This document shows, in pieces, positions 1 through 8,058 of a stretch of DNA of 50,813 nt. Origin of the DNA: Bacteroidia bacterium (GTDB taxonomy: Bacteria > Bacteroidota > Bacteroidia > Bacteroidales > GWA2-32-17); assembly GCA_016218155.1 (NCBI GenBank), contig JACREQ010000055.1:1-50813 (forward strand). The letters are read 5' to 3'. Position numbers and translations under genes: made by a program. Each line of letters starts with the position of its first letter. Position 1 is the stretch's first letter. The notes beneath the pieces are model-generated. The model saw only the letters and a program-made list of their open reading frames with translations. It searched no databases and had not been told where the DNA came from.

Positions 1-135
1 ATGCATGAAGGTTGGAAGGGTACTGTAAAAGGTGGTGATAAGGCTCCAACCGGAAATTACTCATGGCTGTGTACATTCAGAGATTTTAAACGCATACTGC
101 ACGAGAAGACCGGAACGGTAACGGTTATAAGATAA
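1..135 (+). CDS. T9SS type B sorting domain protein, C-terminal end only
   Basis: The open frame enters from the left edge and ends at a TAA at 133-135; only about 44 residues are visible. They read GWKGTVKGG, then APTGNYSW, and end in GTVTVIR. This is the pattern of the last part of the gliding-motility-associated C-terminal domain (CHU_C, T9SS type B signal), where a GWDG motif is followed by a PxGxYxY strand and a terminal G-x-hydrophobic-LIR strand. The protein is therefore inferred to be a secreted, surface-attached T9SS cargo whose main part lies outside the window. The ATG at position 1 is the window edge and not the real start. Confidence 0.7.
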   Translation: MHEGWKGTVKGGDKAPTGNYSWLCTFRDFKRILHEKTGTVTVIR

Positions 136-160
136 AAATAACAAGGTACAATTAAATATA

Positions 161-194
161 AAAAAGACCAGAAAATTTATTTTCTGGTCTTTTT
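161..194. terminator. Bidirectional intrinsic terminator
   Basis: A perfect 15-bp stem (161-175 with 180-194) encloses a 4-base loop (TTTA). The stem has a GACCAG core with A-tracts outside, so it makes a U-run on either strand. It separates the convergent T9SS cargo gene ending at 135 and the DUF3078 gene ending at 237 and can serve both. Confidence 0.85.
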
Positions 195-236
195 TATATT
201 AGAATACCGAAGTCTTTTATATATTGTTAAAATATT

Positions 237-1193
237 TTAAAATTTAAAGGTAAATCCAATAGCTAAAACTTCTTTAAATTGTATGCGTGGACCGTTTTCT
301 TCAATTATACCATCGTTGTTTTTGTCAACAGCATTTATAACATCATCATCATAAATTAAGTTTGTTGAGATAGTGGCAGCAATGTATTTATTTACTTTCA
401 TTGAAACCAATGCTTCCCAGTTTATGTCAATATTTTCTGGATGTTTAATATAATTTGAAAAGAAATCTATTTTTGACTGGAAAGTAACATTTTTCACAAC
501 ATCAGTTTTCCAGAATACTCTCATGTATCCTCCAAACTCAGATCTCATTTTTTTACCGTGAGAAATTAATTTTCCTGTAGTGTCATATGTTGCAGCTTCA
601 ACACCATATGAGCCGGCATCTGCCAGCAAAGTGCTGTTTACAATAGTTATTCTTCCAGTAACAGGAGCAATGAAAACTGATAGATTTTCACCTTTTTTAA
701 AGTCCATACCTAATGCAGTTGTTAAGTAGGCAGGTGCAAGAAAATCAGATATTGTGACAGAATCATTAGGGTATTTATAACCAGGCGTCATTTGGGATTT
801 GAAATTTATAAGAGCCGCATAAAACCAGTTTTTAAAAGCATCTCTACCATATTTTGAAGTGAAATCAAGCTTATCATCTGTCTTAATAATCTTTCCATCT
901 GCACCTTGTTTTTGCATTCCATATCCTAAGTCCAGAAAGTTATCCCATGATGAGTGTTCACTTTTATATTTTGCAGAAAGGCTGAACAAGCTATTTATAG
1001 CAATACTATTTTGACCGCCGGCAGCCCAATTTGTGAAAGATGATTGAGAGAAATTTACACCTATTACACTACTGGTTTTCCACCCGTTTAAAGTATCACT
1101 ATCTTTTGTTCTTAATTGTTTTTCGGGATCGACAACTTGTGCAAATGCTATTTTAGTGAACATTATTGCAACAAATAGAAGATATTTATTCAT
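237..1193 (-). CDS. DUF3078 domain-containing outer-membrane protein
   Basis: The protein is 318 residues. It starts with a signal peptide (MNKYLLFVAI to AFAQ, about 19 residues) and continues as alternating polar and aromatic strands, including GVNFSQSSFTNWAAGGQNS, the hallmark of the DUF3078 family of Bacteroidota. The C-terminal residue is Phe (GFTFKF), as expected for an outer-membrane beta-barrel recognised by the BAM machinery. The function of the family is not established; transport or envelope structure is an inference. It stands alone, with a terminator at 161-194 downstream and no obvious operon partner. The ATG at 1191-1193 gives a good signal peptide and is the natural start. Confidence 0.8.
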   Translation of the reverse strand: MNKYLLFVAIMFTKIAFAQVVDPEKQLRTKDSDTLNGWKTSSVIGVNFSQSSFTNWAAGGQNSIAINSLFSLSAKYKSEHSSWDNFLDLGYGMQKQGADGKIIKTDDKLDFTSKYGRDAFKNWFYAALINFKSQMTPGYKYPNDSVTISDFLAPAYLTTALGMDFKKGENLSVFIAPVTGRITIVNSTLLADAGSYGVEAATYDTTGKLISHGKKMRSEFGGYMRVFWKTDVVKNVTFQSKIDFFSNYIKHPENIDINWEALVSMKVNKYIAATISTNLIYDDDVINAVDKNNDGIIEENGPRIQFKEVLAIGFTFKF

Positions 1194-1225
1194 TTTGTTA
1201 AGTTTTTAAATTTTATAAAAAATAA

Positions 1226-1250
1226 AAACCCTTACGGATTGCAAGGGTTT
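1226..1250 (-). terminator. Intrinsic terminator of the mrp-nifU operon
   Basis: An 8-bp stem (AAACCCTT at 1226-1233 with AAGGGTTT at 1243-1250) lies 18 bases after the NifU stop on the minus strand and is followed there by a T-rich stretch. Confidence 0.75.
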
Positions 1251-1267
1251 AAAATATATAATAAAAA

Positions 1268-1504
1268 TTATACTCCTACAACTTCTTTTATTTCAGGAAT
1301 TTCACGACGAATTGCCATCTCAACACCATTTTTTAAAGTCATTAAGCTATGAGGACATGAACCACATGCACCTTGTAAATGAACTTTTACAACCAAATCG
1401 TCTGTTACCTCAACTAATTCGATATCTCCACCGTCATCTTGTAAATATGGACGAATAGAATCTATTGCTCCGTTTACTTTGTCTAAAATTTCTTGTTTTT
1501 CCAT
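1268..1504 (-). CDS. NifU C-terminal domain Fe-S scaffold protein
   Basis: The 78-residue protein is a stand-alone Nfu domain. It carries IRPYLQDDGGDIELVEV and the GACGSCPHS motif with Cys47 and Cys50, the CxxC pair that bridges a 4Fe-4S cluster between two monomers in NfuA/NFU1. It is expected to carry and hand over Fe-S clusters in the cytosol. It lies 8 bases downstream of mrp, another Fe-S carrier, so the two are probably cotranscribed as a cluster-delivery unit. That fits a genome piece with Fe-S-rich complex I 17 kb away. Length and motif are normal for the family. Confidence 0.92.
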   Translation of the reverse strand: MEKQEILDKVNGAIDSIRPYLQDDGGDIELVEVTDDLVVKVHLQGACGSCPHSLMTLKNGVEMAIRREIPEIKEVVGV

Positions 1505-1512
1505 GATTATTT

Positions 1513-2598
1513 TTATTTAGTGATTTCTACTTTTTTTGTTTTTTCTTTTTGATTTCTTTCTTCAAGTGCAATTAATACTTTTTCAGCTAGGTTTGCAAAA
1601 GCCTTCCCATCTGCTCTATTGTTGTTTAATGCTACTGGAGTTCCTGCATCACCAGCTTCACAGATGCTCTGTACTATAGGAATTTGTCCTAATAAAGGAA
1701 CTTCTAATTCTTCGGCTAATCTTTTACCTCCGCCATTTCCAAATAAATAATATTTATTTTCCGGAAGTTCTTCCGGTGTAAACCAAGCCATATTCTCAAC
1801 TAAGCCAAGAACCGGAACATTAATGTCTTTATTTCTAAACATATTAACGCCTTTAAGTGCATCAGCTAAAGCAACTTCCTGAGGTGTGGTAACAATAACA
1901 ACACCAGTAACAGCTACTGACTGAACTAATGTTAAATGAATATCACTTGTGCCAGGAGGCATATCAAGAACAACAACATCAAGTTCGCCCCAGTCGCCTT
2001 CTTCCATTAGTTGTTTAATTGCGCTGGTAGCCATTGCTCCGCGCCAGATTAATGCTTGTTCGCGACTTACAAAAAAACCTACCGATAATAATTTTACCCC
2101 AAATTTTTCTACTGTAGATATATATTCACGACCATCTATTTTTTTCATTGGAGGTTTTTCATCTTCTACCCCAAACATTTTTGGAACCGATGGACCATAA
2201 ATGTCGGCATCAAATAGACCAACCTTTAAACCTTTATTTGCAAGAGCTACAGCTAAATTTGCTGCTACTGTTGATTTTCCTACTCCACCTTTACCAGATG
2301 CAACAGCAATAATTTTTTTTACATCTTTAAAAGGGATTCTTTCTTCTATTTTTCTCTGAGGAAAAATATTTTCAATCTCAAATTCAAGTTCGTTTCCAAA
2401 TTTTTGATTTAAAGCCTGGATGCAAGCTCTTTTTACAGAATTAGCTAAAGCATCAACGGGTTTCTTGAATTGTAAAATGATTTTTACTTTCTTTTCATCA
2501 CCTGAAATATTTACCAATATTCCTGATGAAACAATATCAGTCTTTTCTTCAGGGTGGTTAATTGTTTTTAGTACTTCAATGATTTTATCTTTATCCAT
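1513..2598 (-). CDS. mrp: Mrp/NBP35-type Fe-S carrier ATPase
   Basis: The product is 361 residues. An N-terminal DUF59/MIP18-like domain (about 1-80) is followed by a deviant Walker A P-loop (SGKGGVGKST, about 101-110), DADIYGPSVPKMFG, and a switch with LDMPPGTSD. These are typical of Mrp/ApbC P-loop NTPases that bind and deliver 4Fe-4S clusters. The longer open frame begins at 2616, but a -7 element (TAATTTTG, minus strand at 2621-2614) overlaps that start, so the Met at 2598 (MDKDKIIEVL) is chosen. It is first in an operon with the NifU-type scaffold 8 bases downstream. The CxxC often seen near the C-terminus of eukaryotic NBP35 is not evident. Confidence 0.93.
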   Translation of the reverse strand: MDKDKIIEVLKTINHPEEKTDIVSSGILVNISGDEKKVKIILQFKKPVDALANSVKRACIQALNQKFGNELEFEIENIFPQRKIEERIPFKDVKKIIAVASGKGGVGKSTVAANLAVALANKGLKVGLFDADIYGPSVPKMFGVEDEKPPMKKIDGREYISTVEKFGVKLLSVGFFVSREQALIWRGAMATSAIKQLMEEGDWGELDVVVLDMPPGTSDIHLTLVQSVAVTGVVIVTTPQEVALADALKGVNMFRNKDINVPVLGLVENMAWFTPEELPENKYYLFGNGGGKRLAEELEVPLLGQIPIVQSICEAGDAGTPVALNNNRADGKAFANLAEKVLIALEERNQKEKTKKVEITK

Positions 2599-2613
2599 CA
2601 CAAATATTTTTCG

Positions 2614-2621
2614 CAAAATTA
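2614..2621 (-). promoter_or_regulatory. -7 promoter element for mrp
   Basis: On the minus strand this reads TAATTTTG, matching the Bacteroidota -7 consensus TAnnTTTG. It lies about 15 bases upstream of the Met at 2598 and decides that start over the in-frame Met at 2616. Confidence 0.5.
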
Positions 2622-2637
2622 CAAAAAAATAATTTAT

Positions 2638-3009
2638 TTAGATTAATTCTTTACAAGGATCCCAAAAATGTTTATTAAAGTTGGTTATTTTATCGTTAAT
2701 GATTTCTATCCCTTCATTTTTTAGTAAAATTTCCATTTCGTTTTCTGATGAAAAATGATGTTTACCGGTTAATAATCCTATTCGATTTACTACTCTATGG
2801 GCAGGAACATTTTTTAATCCATGTGTTTGGTTCATTGCCCAGCCAACCATTCTTGCCGATTTTGCAGAGCCTAGAAATTTTGCAATTGCACCGTAAGATG
2901 TAACTCTACCGTATGGAACTTGTCGGGCAACTTCATATACTTTTTCGAAAAACCCTGACTTGTTATCTAATAATGGATCCTGAATCTTATTGCTGAGTTT
3001 CTTCTTCAT
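2638..3009 (-). CDS. Alkyltransferase-like protein (MGMT fold, no acceptor cysteine)
   Basis: The protein is 123 residues of the MGMT/Ogt DNA-binding domain: FFEKVYEVARQVPYGRVTSYG, the helix-turn-helix segment SARMVGWAMNQ with the Arg finger region, and then VPAHRVVNR. In true O6-methylguanine methyltransferases the last motif is PCHR; here the alkyl-accepting Cys is Ala. It therefore belongs to the ATL-type proteins, which bind alkylated bases and recruit nucleotide excision repair instead of repairing directly. The gene overlaps the trmB 3' end by 23 bases, which suggests translational coupling. The Cys loss and the family are seen directly; the repair role is from the family. Confidence 0.87.
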   Translation of the reverse strand: MKKKLSNKIQDPLLDNKSGFFEKVYEVARQVPYGRVTSYGAIAKFLGSAKSARMVGWAMNQTHGLKNVPAHRVVNRIGLLTGKHHFSSENEMEILLKNEGIEIINDKITNFNKHFWDPCKELI

Positions 3010-3703
3010 CTGGTGGTTCAGTTAAAGAGTTTTTGGAGTGAATCCTGAATTTTAAATATGTAATATTTTCACCTTTTTCCATAAATAAGGTTTCGTAATG
3101 GGTGCGAATACTTCTTATATCGTCGGCAAAATTTGTAGAATATAAATTATCAGTTTCAGTTAATATAGGCAAGTTGTTATAATTTAGTAATTTTCTTGTA
3201 TAACTAAAAAGTGGAAAACTATCAGTTTTTAAATGTACTATTCCATCATTTTTTAAAAAAGTTCTGTACTTTGTTAAGAATGGTGATGAAGTAAGTCTTT
3301 TCTTTGTTCTTTTATTTTTTAATTGAGGATCGGGGAATGTAATCCAAATCTCATCAACTTCTGAATTGTCAAAAAAGGAGTCGATTAATTCTATTCTGGT
3401 TCTTAAAAATGCAGCATTAGAAATGTTTTCGTTAAATGATTGTTTTGCACCAACCCACATTCGCGATCCTTTTATATCTACACCTAAAAAATTTTTTTCG
3501 GGAAATCGTTTTGCGAGTCCAACTGTATATTCTCCTTTTCCGCAACCAAGCTCTAAAACAAGAGGGTTTTGATTCTTAAAAAATTCTTGTTTCCAGATTC
3601 CTTTAAACTTAAAAGTTGTGTTTAAAGCCTGATTAAATGGTACCTGCACAACGTTTGGCAAAGTTTCCATCTCGGCAAAACGTGCTAGTTTATTTTTTCC
3701 CAC
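2987..3703 (-). CDS. trmB: tRNA (guanine-N7-)-methyltransferase
   Basis: The 238-residue product has the TrmB pattern. The SAM-binding motif VLELGCGKGEYTVGLAKRFP is followed by FLGVDIKGSRMWVGAK, then the characteristic IWITFPDPQLKNKRTKKRL loop and a C-terminal YETLFMEKG segment. The enzyme methylates G46 in the variable loop of tRNA. It sits between gldH upstream and the ATL gene downstream on the same strand, with a 23-base overlap to the latter. The start at 3703 gives a normal length; no nearer alternative Met is needed. Confidence 0.95.
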   Translation of the reverse strand: MGKNKLARFAEMETLPNVVQVPFNQALNTTFKFKGIWKQEFFKNQNPLVLELGCGKGEYTVGLAKRFPEKNFLGVDIKGSRMWVGAKQSFNENISNAAFLRTRIELIDSFFDNSEVDEIWITFPDPQLKNKRTKKRLTSSPFLTKYRTFLKNDGIVHLKTDSFPLFSYTRKLLNYNNLPILTETDNLYSTNFADDIRSIRTHYETLFMEKGENITYLKFRIHSKNSLTEPPDEEETQQ

Positions 3704-3714
3704 AATGCCAAAAA

Positions 3715-4188
3715 TTATTTTACTTTTTCTATTCTAATGCCAATGTCTTCAACATTTTTAAGATTATCCATTCGCATTGCCTGTTCAATCTCAAAAGTAT
3801 AGTTTCCTGAAGTTGGAAAAGTAATATCCTTTTTATATAAAAGCTGATTACTATAAATGTCGCCTAATCCACTACCTAGCCATTTCCCCTTATCATCTGC
3901 TAAAAGGCAGTTTACTGTATCTCTTAATTTATTACCGTTTGGAGCAATAATATTTATAAAAAGATACATATTACTTTTTTCGTAAAGTCCATTGTGTCGG
4001 ATGTTAACATATACATTATTTATTGAATGTGTATCTGTTACAGGAACTGTAAACGAAATTATATTATTTCTGTTCCATACTGTTCCAGGTATTTCTTTGT
4101 TTTCTTCAAAATATCTTTTACTGTCGCATGAAATTACAACAGATAAAAGCAAGCAAAAACAAAATGTTTTAAATGCCTTTGTTAACAT
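3715..4188 (-). CDS. gldH: Gliding motility lipoprotein GldH
   Basis: From the Met at 4188 the protein is 157 residues, with a lipoprotein signal (MLTKAFKTFC, LLLSVVIS, Cys21). The body carries YFEENKEIP, NNVYVNIRHNGLYEKSNMYL and the C-terminal GNYTFEIEQAMRMD, which match GldH. In flavobacteria GldH is needed for gliding and stabilises GldJ/T9SS-associated lipoproteins in the cell envelope. The open frame runs upstream to 4281, but that stretch is a poor leader and lies inside ricT. The chosen start overlaps the ricT 3' end by 20 bases, so translation is probably coupled. The ricT-gldH pairing is common in Bacteroidota. Confidence 0.88.
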   Translation of the reverse strand: MLTKAFKTFCFCLLLSVVISCDSKRYFEENKEIPGTVWNRNNIISFTVPVTDTHSINNVYVNIRHNGLYEKSNMYLFINIIAPNGNKLRDTVNCLLADDKGKWLGSGLGDIYSNQLLYKKDITFPTSGNYTFEIEQAMRMDNLKNVEDIGIRIEKVK

Positions 4189-5362
4189 TACCTTGAGGTT
4201 TATTTCGGTTGCCCTGATTCCGACGGTTAAAATTATTTTTATTGTTTCTGTGTTTATTGTTATTGTTCTTTTTCTTGTCAAAACGGGTTAAGCTTTCTTG
4301 TCCCACAACATTTGTAAAGTCAAGGTTTTCGTCATTTTTAATTTTTTTCTCGACTTCATTAGTAACTTCAGCTTTAATCCCTTGTTTGTTTTGTGCCTGA
4401 ATTTCAAGTAATCTTTCAACAGAAACAGCTATTAAATCGTTAAGATTGTCTTTTTCTTTTGAATACCATAACAATTTGCGGAAGATATCGGTTTTCTGAA
4501 TATAAAGTGTTCCTTCTGTAGTTTCAATTTGTTCATATTTTTCAGGAAATCCTTTTCGTGCATCAACGTAAACATCTAGTTCGTAGTTTAAGCAACATTT
4601 TAACTTGCTACATTGTCCGGCAAGCTTTTGCGGGTTTAATGAGATATCCTGAATTCTAGCTGAATTTGTAGAAACAGAGTTAAAGTTTGACATCCAGGTA
4701 GCACAACAAAGTTCACGACCACAAGCACCAATACCGCCTATTCTTCCAGCTTCCTGGCGAGCTCCGATTTGTTTCATTTCAATTCTGACTTTGAATTCGG
4801 CTCCAAGAACTTTGATTAACTCTCTGAAATCTACTCGCTCGTCTGCTATATAATAAAAAATAGCTTTAGTTTTATCGCCCTGATATTCAACGTCACCTAT
4901 TTTCATGTTAAGATTCAGGCTTACTGCCATTTTTCTTGCCCTGATCATAGTTTTTTCTTCAAGTGAAATAGCTTCTGCCCATTTTTCAATATCAGACCCT
5001 TTAGCTTTTCTATAGATTTTTTTAATGTCTGGATTGTCAGGCGAAACATTATATTTTCGCATTTGCTCAGAAACGAGATCTCCTATTAATGACACAATAC
5101 CAATATCATGTCCGGGATTACTTTCTACAGCAACAACATCACCCTTTTTTAGTGGTAGATCATTTACATTTCTGTAAAAATACTTTCTGCTGTTTTTAAA
5201 TCTTATTTCAGCAATATCTGTAACTGTTGCTGATGAAGGTACATCTTCTAACCAGTTAAATACATCAAGTTTATTACATGAGCTTGAAGCGTGGCATTGA
5301 GTAACGTTTCCTTCAGAACTTTCTATTTGGCATCCTCTTGTTATGCAATTTATATTATTCAT
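4169..5362 (-). CDS. ricT: RicT/PSP1 C-terminal domain protein (YaaT family)
   Basis: The protein is 397 residues. The central PSP1 domain (about 60-270) includes DVVAVESNPGHDIGIVSL, GDKTKAIFYYIADERVDFREL and the Cys-rich GGIGACGRELCCATW and GQCSKLKCCLNYE segments. The family (RicT/YaaT in Bacillus) binds 4Fe-4S clusters within the Ric complex that acts on RNase Y-dependent mRNA processing; in Bacteroidota the exact role is unproven. The C-terminal ~40 residues are an Asn/Arg/Lys-rich tail (NNNNKHRNNKNNFNRR) likely to be disordered and RNA-binding. A -7 element and a 5' hairpin precede it (5399-5445). Confidence 0.85.
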   Translation of the reverse strand: MNNINCITRGCQIESSEGNVTQCHASSSCNKLDVFNWLEDVPSSATVTDIAEIRFKNSRKYFYRNVNDLPLKKGDVVAVESNPGHDIGIVSLIGDLVSEQMRKYNVSPDNPDIKKIYRKAKGSDIEKWAEAISLEEKTMIRARKMAVSLNLNMKIGDVEYQGDKTKAIFYYIADERVDFRELIKVLGAEFKVRIEMKQIGARQEAGRIGGIGACGRELCCATWMSNFNSVSTNSARIQDISLNPQKLAGQCSKLKCCLNYELDVYVDARKGFPEKYEQIETTEGTLYIQKTDIFRKLLWYSKEKDNLNDLIAVSVERLLEIQAQNKQGIKAEVTNEVEKKIKNDENLDFTNVVGQESLTRFDKKKNNNNKHRNNKNNFNRRNQGNRNKPQGNVNKGI

Positions 5363-5398
5363 TATCAGACCTATTGATTGAAAAAACTTAAAGGAGTT

Positions 5399-5445
5399 AT
5401 TCTAAATTTTATTAATTCCTTTAATTTATTTAGAATGCAAAAATA
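5399..5445 (-). promoter_or_regulatory. -7 element and 5' leader hairpin of the ricT-gldH-trmB-ATL run
   Basis: On the minus strand TATTTTTG (5445-5438) matches TAnnTTTG. Immediately after it, ATTCTAAAT and ATTTAGAAT (9-bp arms, 5428-5436 and 5399-5407) form a hairpin that would sit at the very 5' end of the transcript, about 37 bases ahead of the ricT start codon. Confidence 0.45.
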
Positions 5446-5453
5446 GTCAGAAA

Positions 5454-6575
5454 TTACGATTTAATAACACGTGCAATAGAAAGCATCATATCTAATAAAA
5501 CAATTTTAGCACTTCCGTTTCTTTCTATGTGAAAATGAGCTTTTTCTACTTCGTCAACTATTTTAAAAACATTTCTTTGATTAATAAAACGATGAAATTT
5601 TGTACTGAATTCTGCTTCTTCAGGTCGTTGAATAACTTTTGTTCCGGCACCTTCGGTAATTAAAAAATTATCTCTTATAGTTTTAAGCATGAAAATTAAA
5701 AAATCTTTCTGTTTTTCTTTTGAATAGGAAGCAATTTCATCTACCTGCTTAATAATATCAACAATTGTAAAAGTAAAAGAAGCGCGCATTAAAAGTATGA
5801 AATTCTCTAAAAATTGCTGATTATTACCAGTATTTTCGAGCATTATAGAAGCTTTTATCATATTCCCTTCTGCAAGAAGAACTGCATTTTTAATATCATG
5901 CTCAGTTAGGTCTGACTGTTTTTGCAATGCTTCATATAAATCGGAATCTTTAATAGGTGGAATTTTAACTATTTGACATCTTGATAATAAAGTCGGCAAA
6001 AGTTGTTCGGTTTCTTCAGAAACTAAAATAAATACAGTTTTATCAGGTGGTTCCTCAAGAATTTTAAGAAGTTTATTTGCTGCTGCAATATTCATTTTCT
6101 CTGGAAGCCAAATTATCATACACTTATATTCGGCTTCAAAAGTTTTTAAATTTAGTTTTTTTATAATTTCAGCAGCTTCTTCTGCATAAATAACTCCTTG
6201 CTTATTTTCTCTGCCAATATGTGCATACCATTGCAGTGGAGTAAAATAAATGTCGGCTAAAAGCATTTCACGCCATTCTGCGAGAAATTCATTACATACC
6301 AGACTTTGTTCACCTGCCTTCATTAAAGGAAAAACAAAGTGCAAATCAGGGTGAATGAGTTTTTTATATTTTAAACATGAAATGCAGGTTCCACAACTAT
6401 CGTCCTCCTGAGGATCTTCACAGTTAATATATTGAGAAAAGGCTACTGCCAGTCCAAGTTTTCCACATCCTTCGGGTCCGCTTAATAACAATGCATGAGG
6501 AATTCGGTTTTCTTTTTTAGCAAAAACGAGCGAACGCTTTACATTTTTTTGTCCAACTATCTCTGAAAACTTCAT
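5454..6575 (-). CDS. holB: DNA polymerase III delta' subunit (clamp-loader ATPase-like)
   Basis: The product is 373 residues and starts KFSEIVGQKNVKRSL. It has a degenerate Walker A (GPEGCGKLG, residues 33-41, Leu where Ser/Thr is expected), a four-Cys zinc module (Cys52, Cys61, Cys64, Cys67, SCGTCISC) and the sensor-1 region LLSRCQIV. This arrangement is that of the delta' subunit, which opens and loads the sliding clamp and usually does not hydrolyse ATP. The altered P-loop agrees with delta' rather than the gamma/tau subunit. The promoter at 6609-6616 points to its own transcription start. Confidence 0.9.
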   Translation of the reverse strand: MKFSEIVGQKNVKRSLVFAKKENRIPHALLLSGPEGCGKLGLAVAFSQYINCEDPQEDDSCGTCISCLKYKKLIHPDLHFVFPLMKAGEQSLVCNEFLAEWREMLLADIYFTPLQWYAHIGRENKQGVIYAEEAAEIIKKLNLKTFEAEYKCMIIWLPEKMNIAAANKLLKILEEPPDKTVFILVSEETEQLLPTLLSRCQIVKIPPIKDSDLYEALQKQSDLTEHDIKNAVLLAEGNMIKASIMLENTGNNQQFLENFILLMRASFTFTIVDIIKQVDEIASYSKEKQKDFLIFMLKTIRDNFLITEGAGTKVIQRPEEAEFSTKFHRFINQRNVFKIVDEVEKAHFHIERNGSAKIVLLDMMLSIARVIKS

Positions 6576-6608
6576 TTAACAATTGAAATAATTATTTTTT
6601 TATGCATT

Positions 6609-6616
6609 CAAAAGTA
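6609..6616 (-). promoter_or_regulatory. -7 promoter element for holB
   Basis: On the minus strand this reads TACTTTTG (consensus TAnnTTTG), 33 bases upstream of the holB start. No clear -33 TTTG was found at the usual distance. Confidence 0.4.
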
Positions 6617-6670
6617 ATTAAAAAATAATTCATAATTTAGGAGCCATTAAATAACTAAAACTTTTTATTC

Positions 6671-7921
6671 ATGTTTTCAATCAACGACATAAATTTTAAA
6701 GGTAAAAAAGCCCTTATCAGGGTTGACTTTAACGTTCCTCTGAACCACAACAGGCAGGTAATGGACGATACTCGAATTAGAGAGTCAATTCCTACAATAA
6801 ATAAAGTTTTAAATGATGGCGGTACGGTTATTTTAATGACTCACCTTGGTCGACCAAACGGATATGAAGCAGATTATTCTTTAACTCCAATAGTTCCTGT
6901 TTTATCAAAACTTCTTGGGCGTAATGTTATTTTTACACGTGATCTTTTTGGACCAAATACATTTAATGTATGTGGTAAAATGAAACCGGGTGAAGTTGCG
7001 ATGATGGAAAATCTTCGTTTTTATCCTCAGGAAGAAAGTGGTGACGAAAAATTTGCTAAAGATATTGCATCATTAGGGGATGTTTATATTAATGATGCAT
7101 TTGCAACATCACACAGAAGCCATGCATCGGTTTGCACTATTGCAAAATATTTTAAAGGCAGAAGCTACTTTGGTCTTTTACTTGAAGGCGAAATAAAAAA
7201 TCTTGACAGAGTGTTATTTGATGCCCAGCCTTCATTTACAGCAATTATTGGTGGTGGTAAAGTTTCCACTAAAATTGGTATTATTAAGAATATTATAAAC
7301 AAAGTTGACAATTTAATTATTGGTGGTGGAATGTCTTTTACATTTATGGAGGCATTGGGTGGAAAAGTTGGAGATTCAATAATTGAACGCGATAGAATTG
7401 ATTTAGCAAAAAGTATTGTACAGGAAGTAATGTTAAAAGGAGTAAATTTATATTTACCAACTGATGCTGTTATTTCAAATGGCTTTTCAAACGAAGCACA
7501 ATTTAAAACTGTTTCGTCTGATCATATTCCAAACGGATGGATGGGTTTAGATATCGGACCAAAATCATGTCGTCGTTTTGCTGAAATTATTAACCACTCT
7601 CAAACTATTTTATGGAATGGACCAATGGGAGTTTTTGAAATGGAAAATTTCAGACAGGGAACTAAATCTATTGCAATTGCTGTTGCCAGTGCAACAATCA
7701 GTGGCTCATTCTCATTAATTGGAGGTGGAGATACTGTTGCTGTTCTTAATCAGTTTAATCTAACCGATCAGATGAGTTATGTTTCAACCGGTGGTGGTGC
7801 TATGTTAGAATACCTTGAAGGTAAAGATTTGCCTGGCATTGAAGCAATTCGTGGGCCACAAACTGATGCCTTACCTGTAAAAGCGAAAGCAAGCGCTTCT
7901 AAATCGCATAAGAAAAAATAA
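6671..7921 (+). CDS. pgk: Phosphoglycerate kinase
   Basis: The 416-residue protein carries all the PGK motifs: RVDFNVPLN, DDTRIR, THLGRP, MMENLRFYPQEESGDE, NDAFATSHRSHAS, the nucleotide-site GGGKVSTKI, LWNGPMGVFE and GGGDTVAVL, ending in STGGGAMLEYLEGKDLPG. It transfers phosphate between 1,3-bisphosphoglycerate and ADP in glycolysis. The last ~20 residues are an unusual Lys/Ala/Ser-rich tail (KAKASASKSHKKK) beyond the normal PGK end. A terminator at 7951-7985 separates it from a second, diverged PGK-family gene. A weak -7-like TAATTTAG lies at 6633-6640. Confidence 0.97.
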   Translation: MFSINDINFKGKKALIRVDFNVPLNHNRQVMDDTRIRESIPTINKVLNDGGTVILMTHLGRPNGYEADYSLTPIVPVLSKLLGRNVIFTRDLFGPNTFNVCGKMKPGEVAMMENLRFYPQEESGDEKFAKDIASLGDVYINDAFATSHRSHASVCTIAKYFKGRSYFGLLLEGEIKNLDRVLFDAQPSFTAIIGGGKVSTKIGIIKNIINKVDNLIIGGGMSFTFMEALGGKVGDSIIERDRIDLAKSIVQEVMLKGVNLYLPTDAVISNGFSNEAQFKTVSSDHIPNGWMGLDIGPKSCRRFAEIINHSQTILWNGPMGVFEMENFRQGTKSIAIAVASATISGSFSLIGGGDTVAVLNQFNLTDQMSYVSTGGGAMLEYLEGKDLPGIEAIRGPQTDALPVKAKASASKSHKKK

Positions 7922-7950
7922 TAAATATTATTTTTTGATAATAAAATAAG

Positions 7951-7985
7951 GAAGAATCTATTTATAATAGGTTCTTCTTTTTTTT
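7951..7985 (+). terminator. Intrinsic terminator after pgk
   Basis: GAAGAATCTA (7951-7960) pairs with TAGGTTCTTC (7968-7977) with one G-T wobble and a 7-base loop, followed by eight T residues. It ends the pgk transcript before the paralogue. Confidence 0.85.
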
Positions 7986-8026
7986 AACAGATGTTTTTCA
8001 TTATAATTTATGTGAATTTTAGTTCA

Positions 8027-8034
8027 TATATTTG
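8027..8034 (+). promoter_or_regulatory. -7 promoter element for the PGK paralogue
   Basis: TATATTTG matches TAnnTTTG exactly and lies 24 bases before the ATG at 8059. It overlaps the upstream in-frame start near 8032, which favours 8059. Confidence 0.5.
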
Positions 8035-8058
8035 AGTAATTGTTATAATTATAATTTT

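Noticed and set aside
1949-2632. Plus-strand open frames opposite mrp and other long minus-strand genes
   Set aside because: They are antisense shadows of conserved genes, with no known motifs.
4189-4281. N-terminal extension of GldH
   Set aside because: The segment has no signal-peptide character and is the ricT tail in another frame; the Met at 4188 gives a proper lipoprotein signal.
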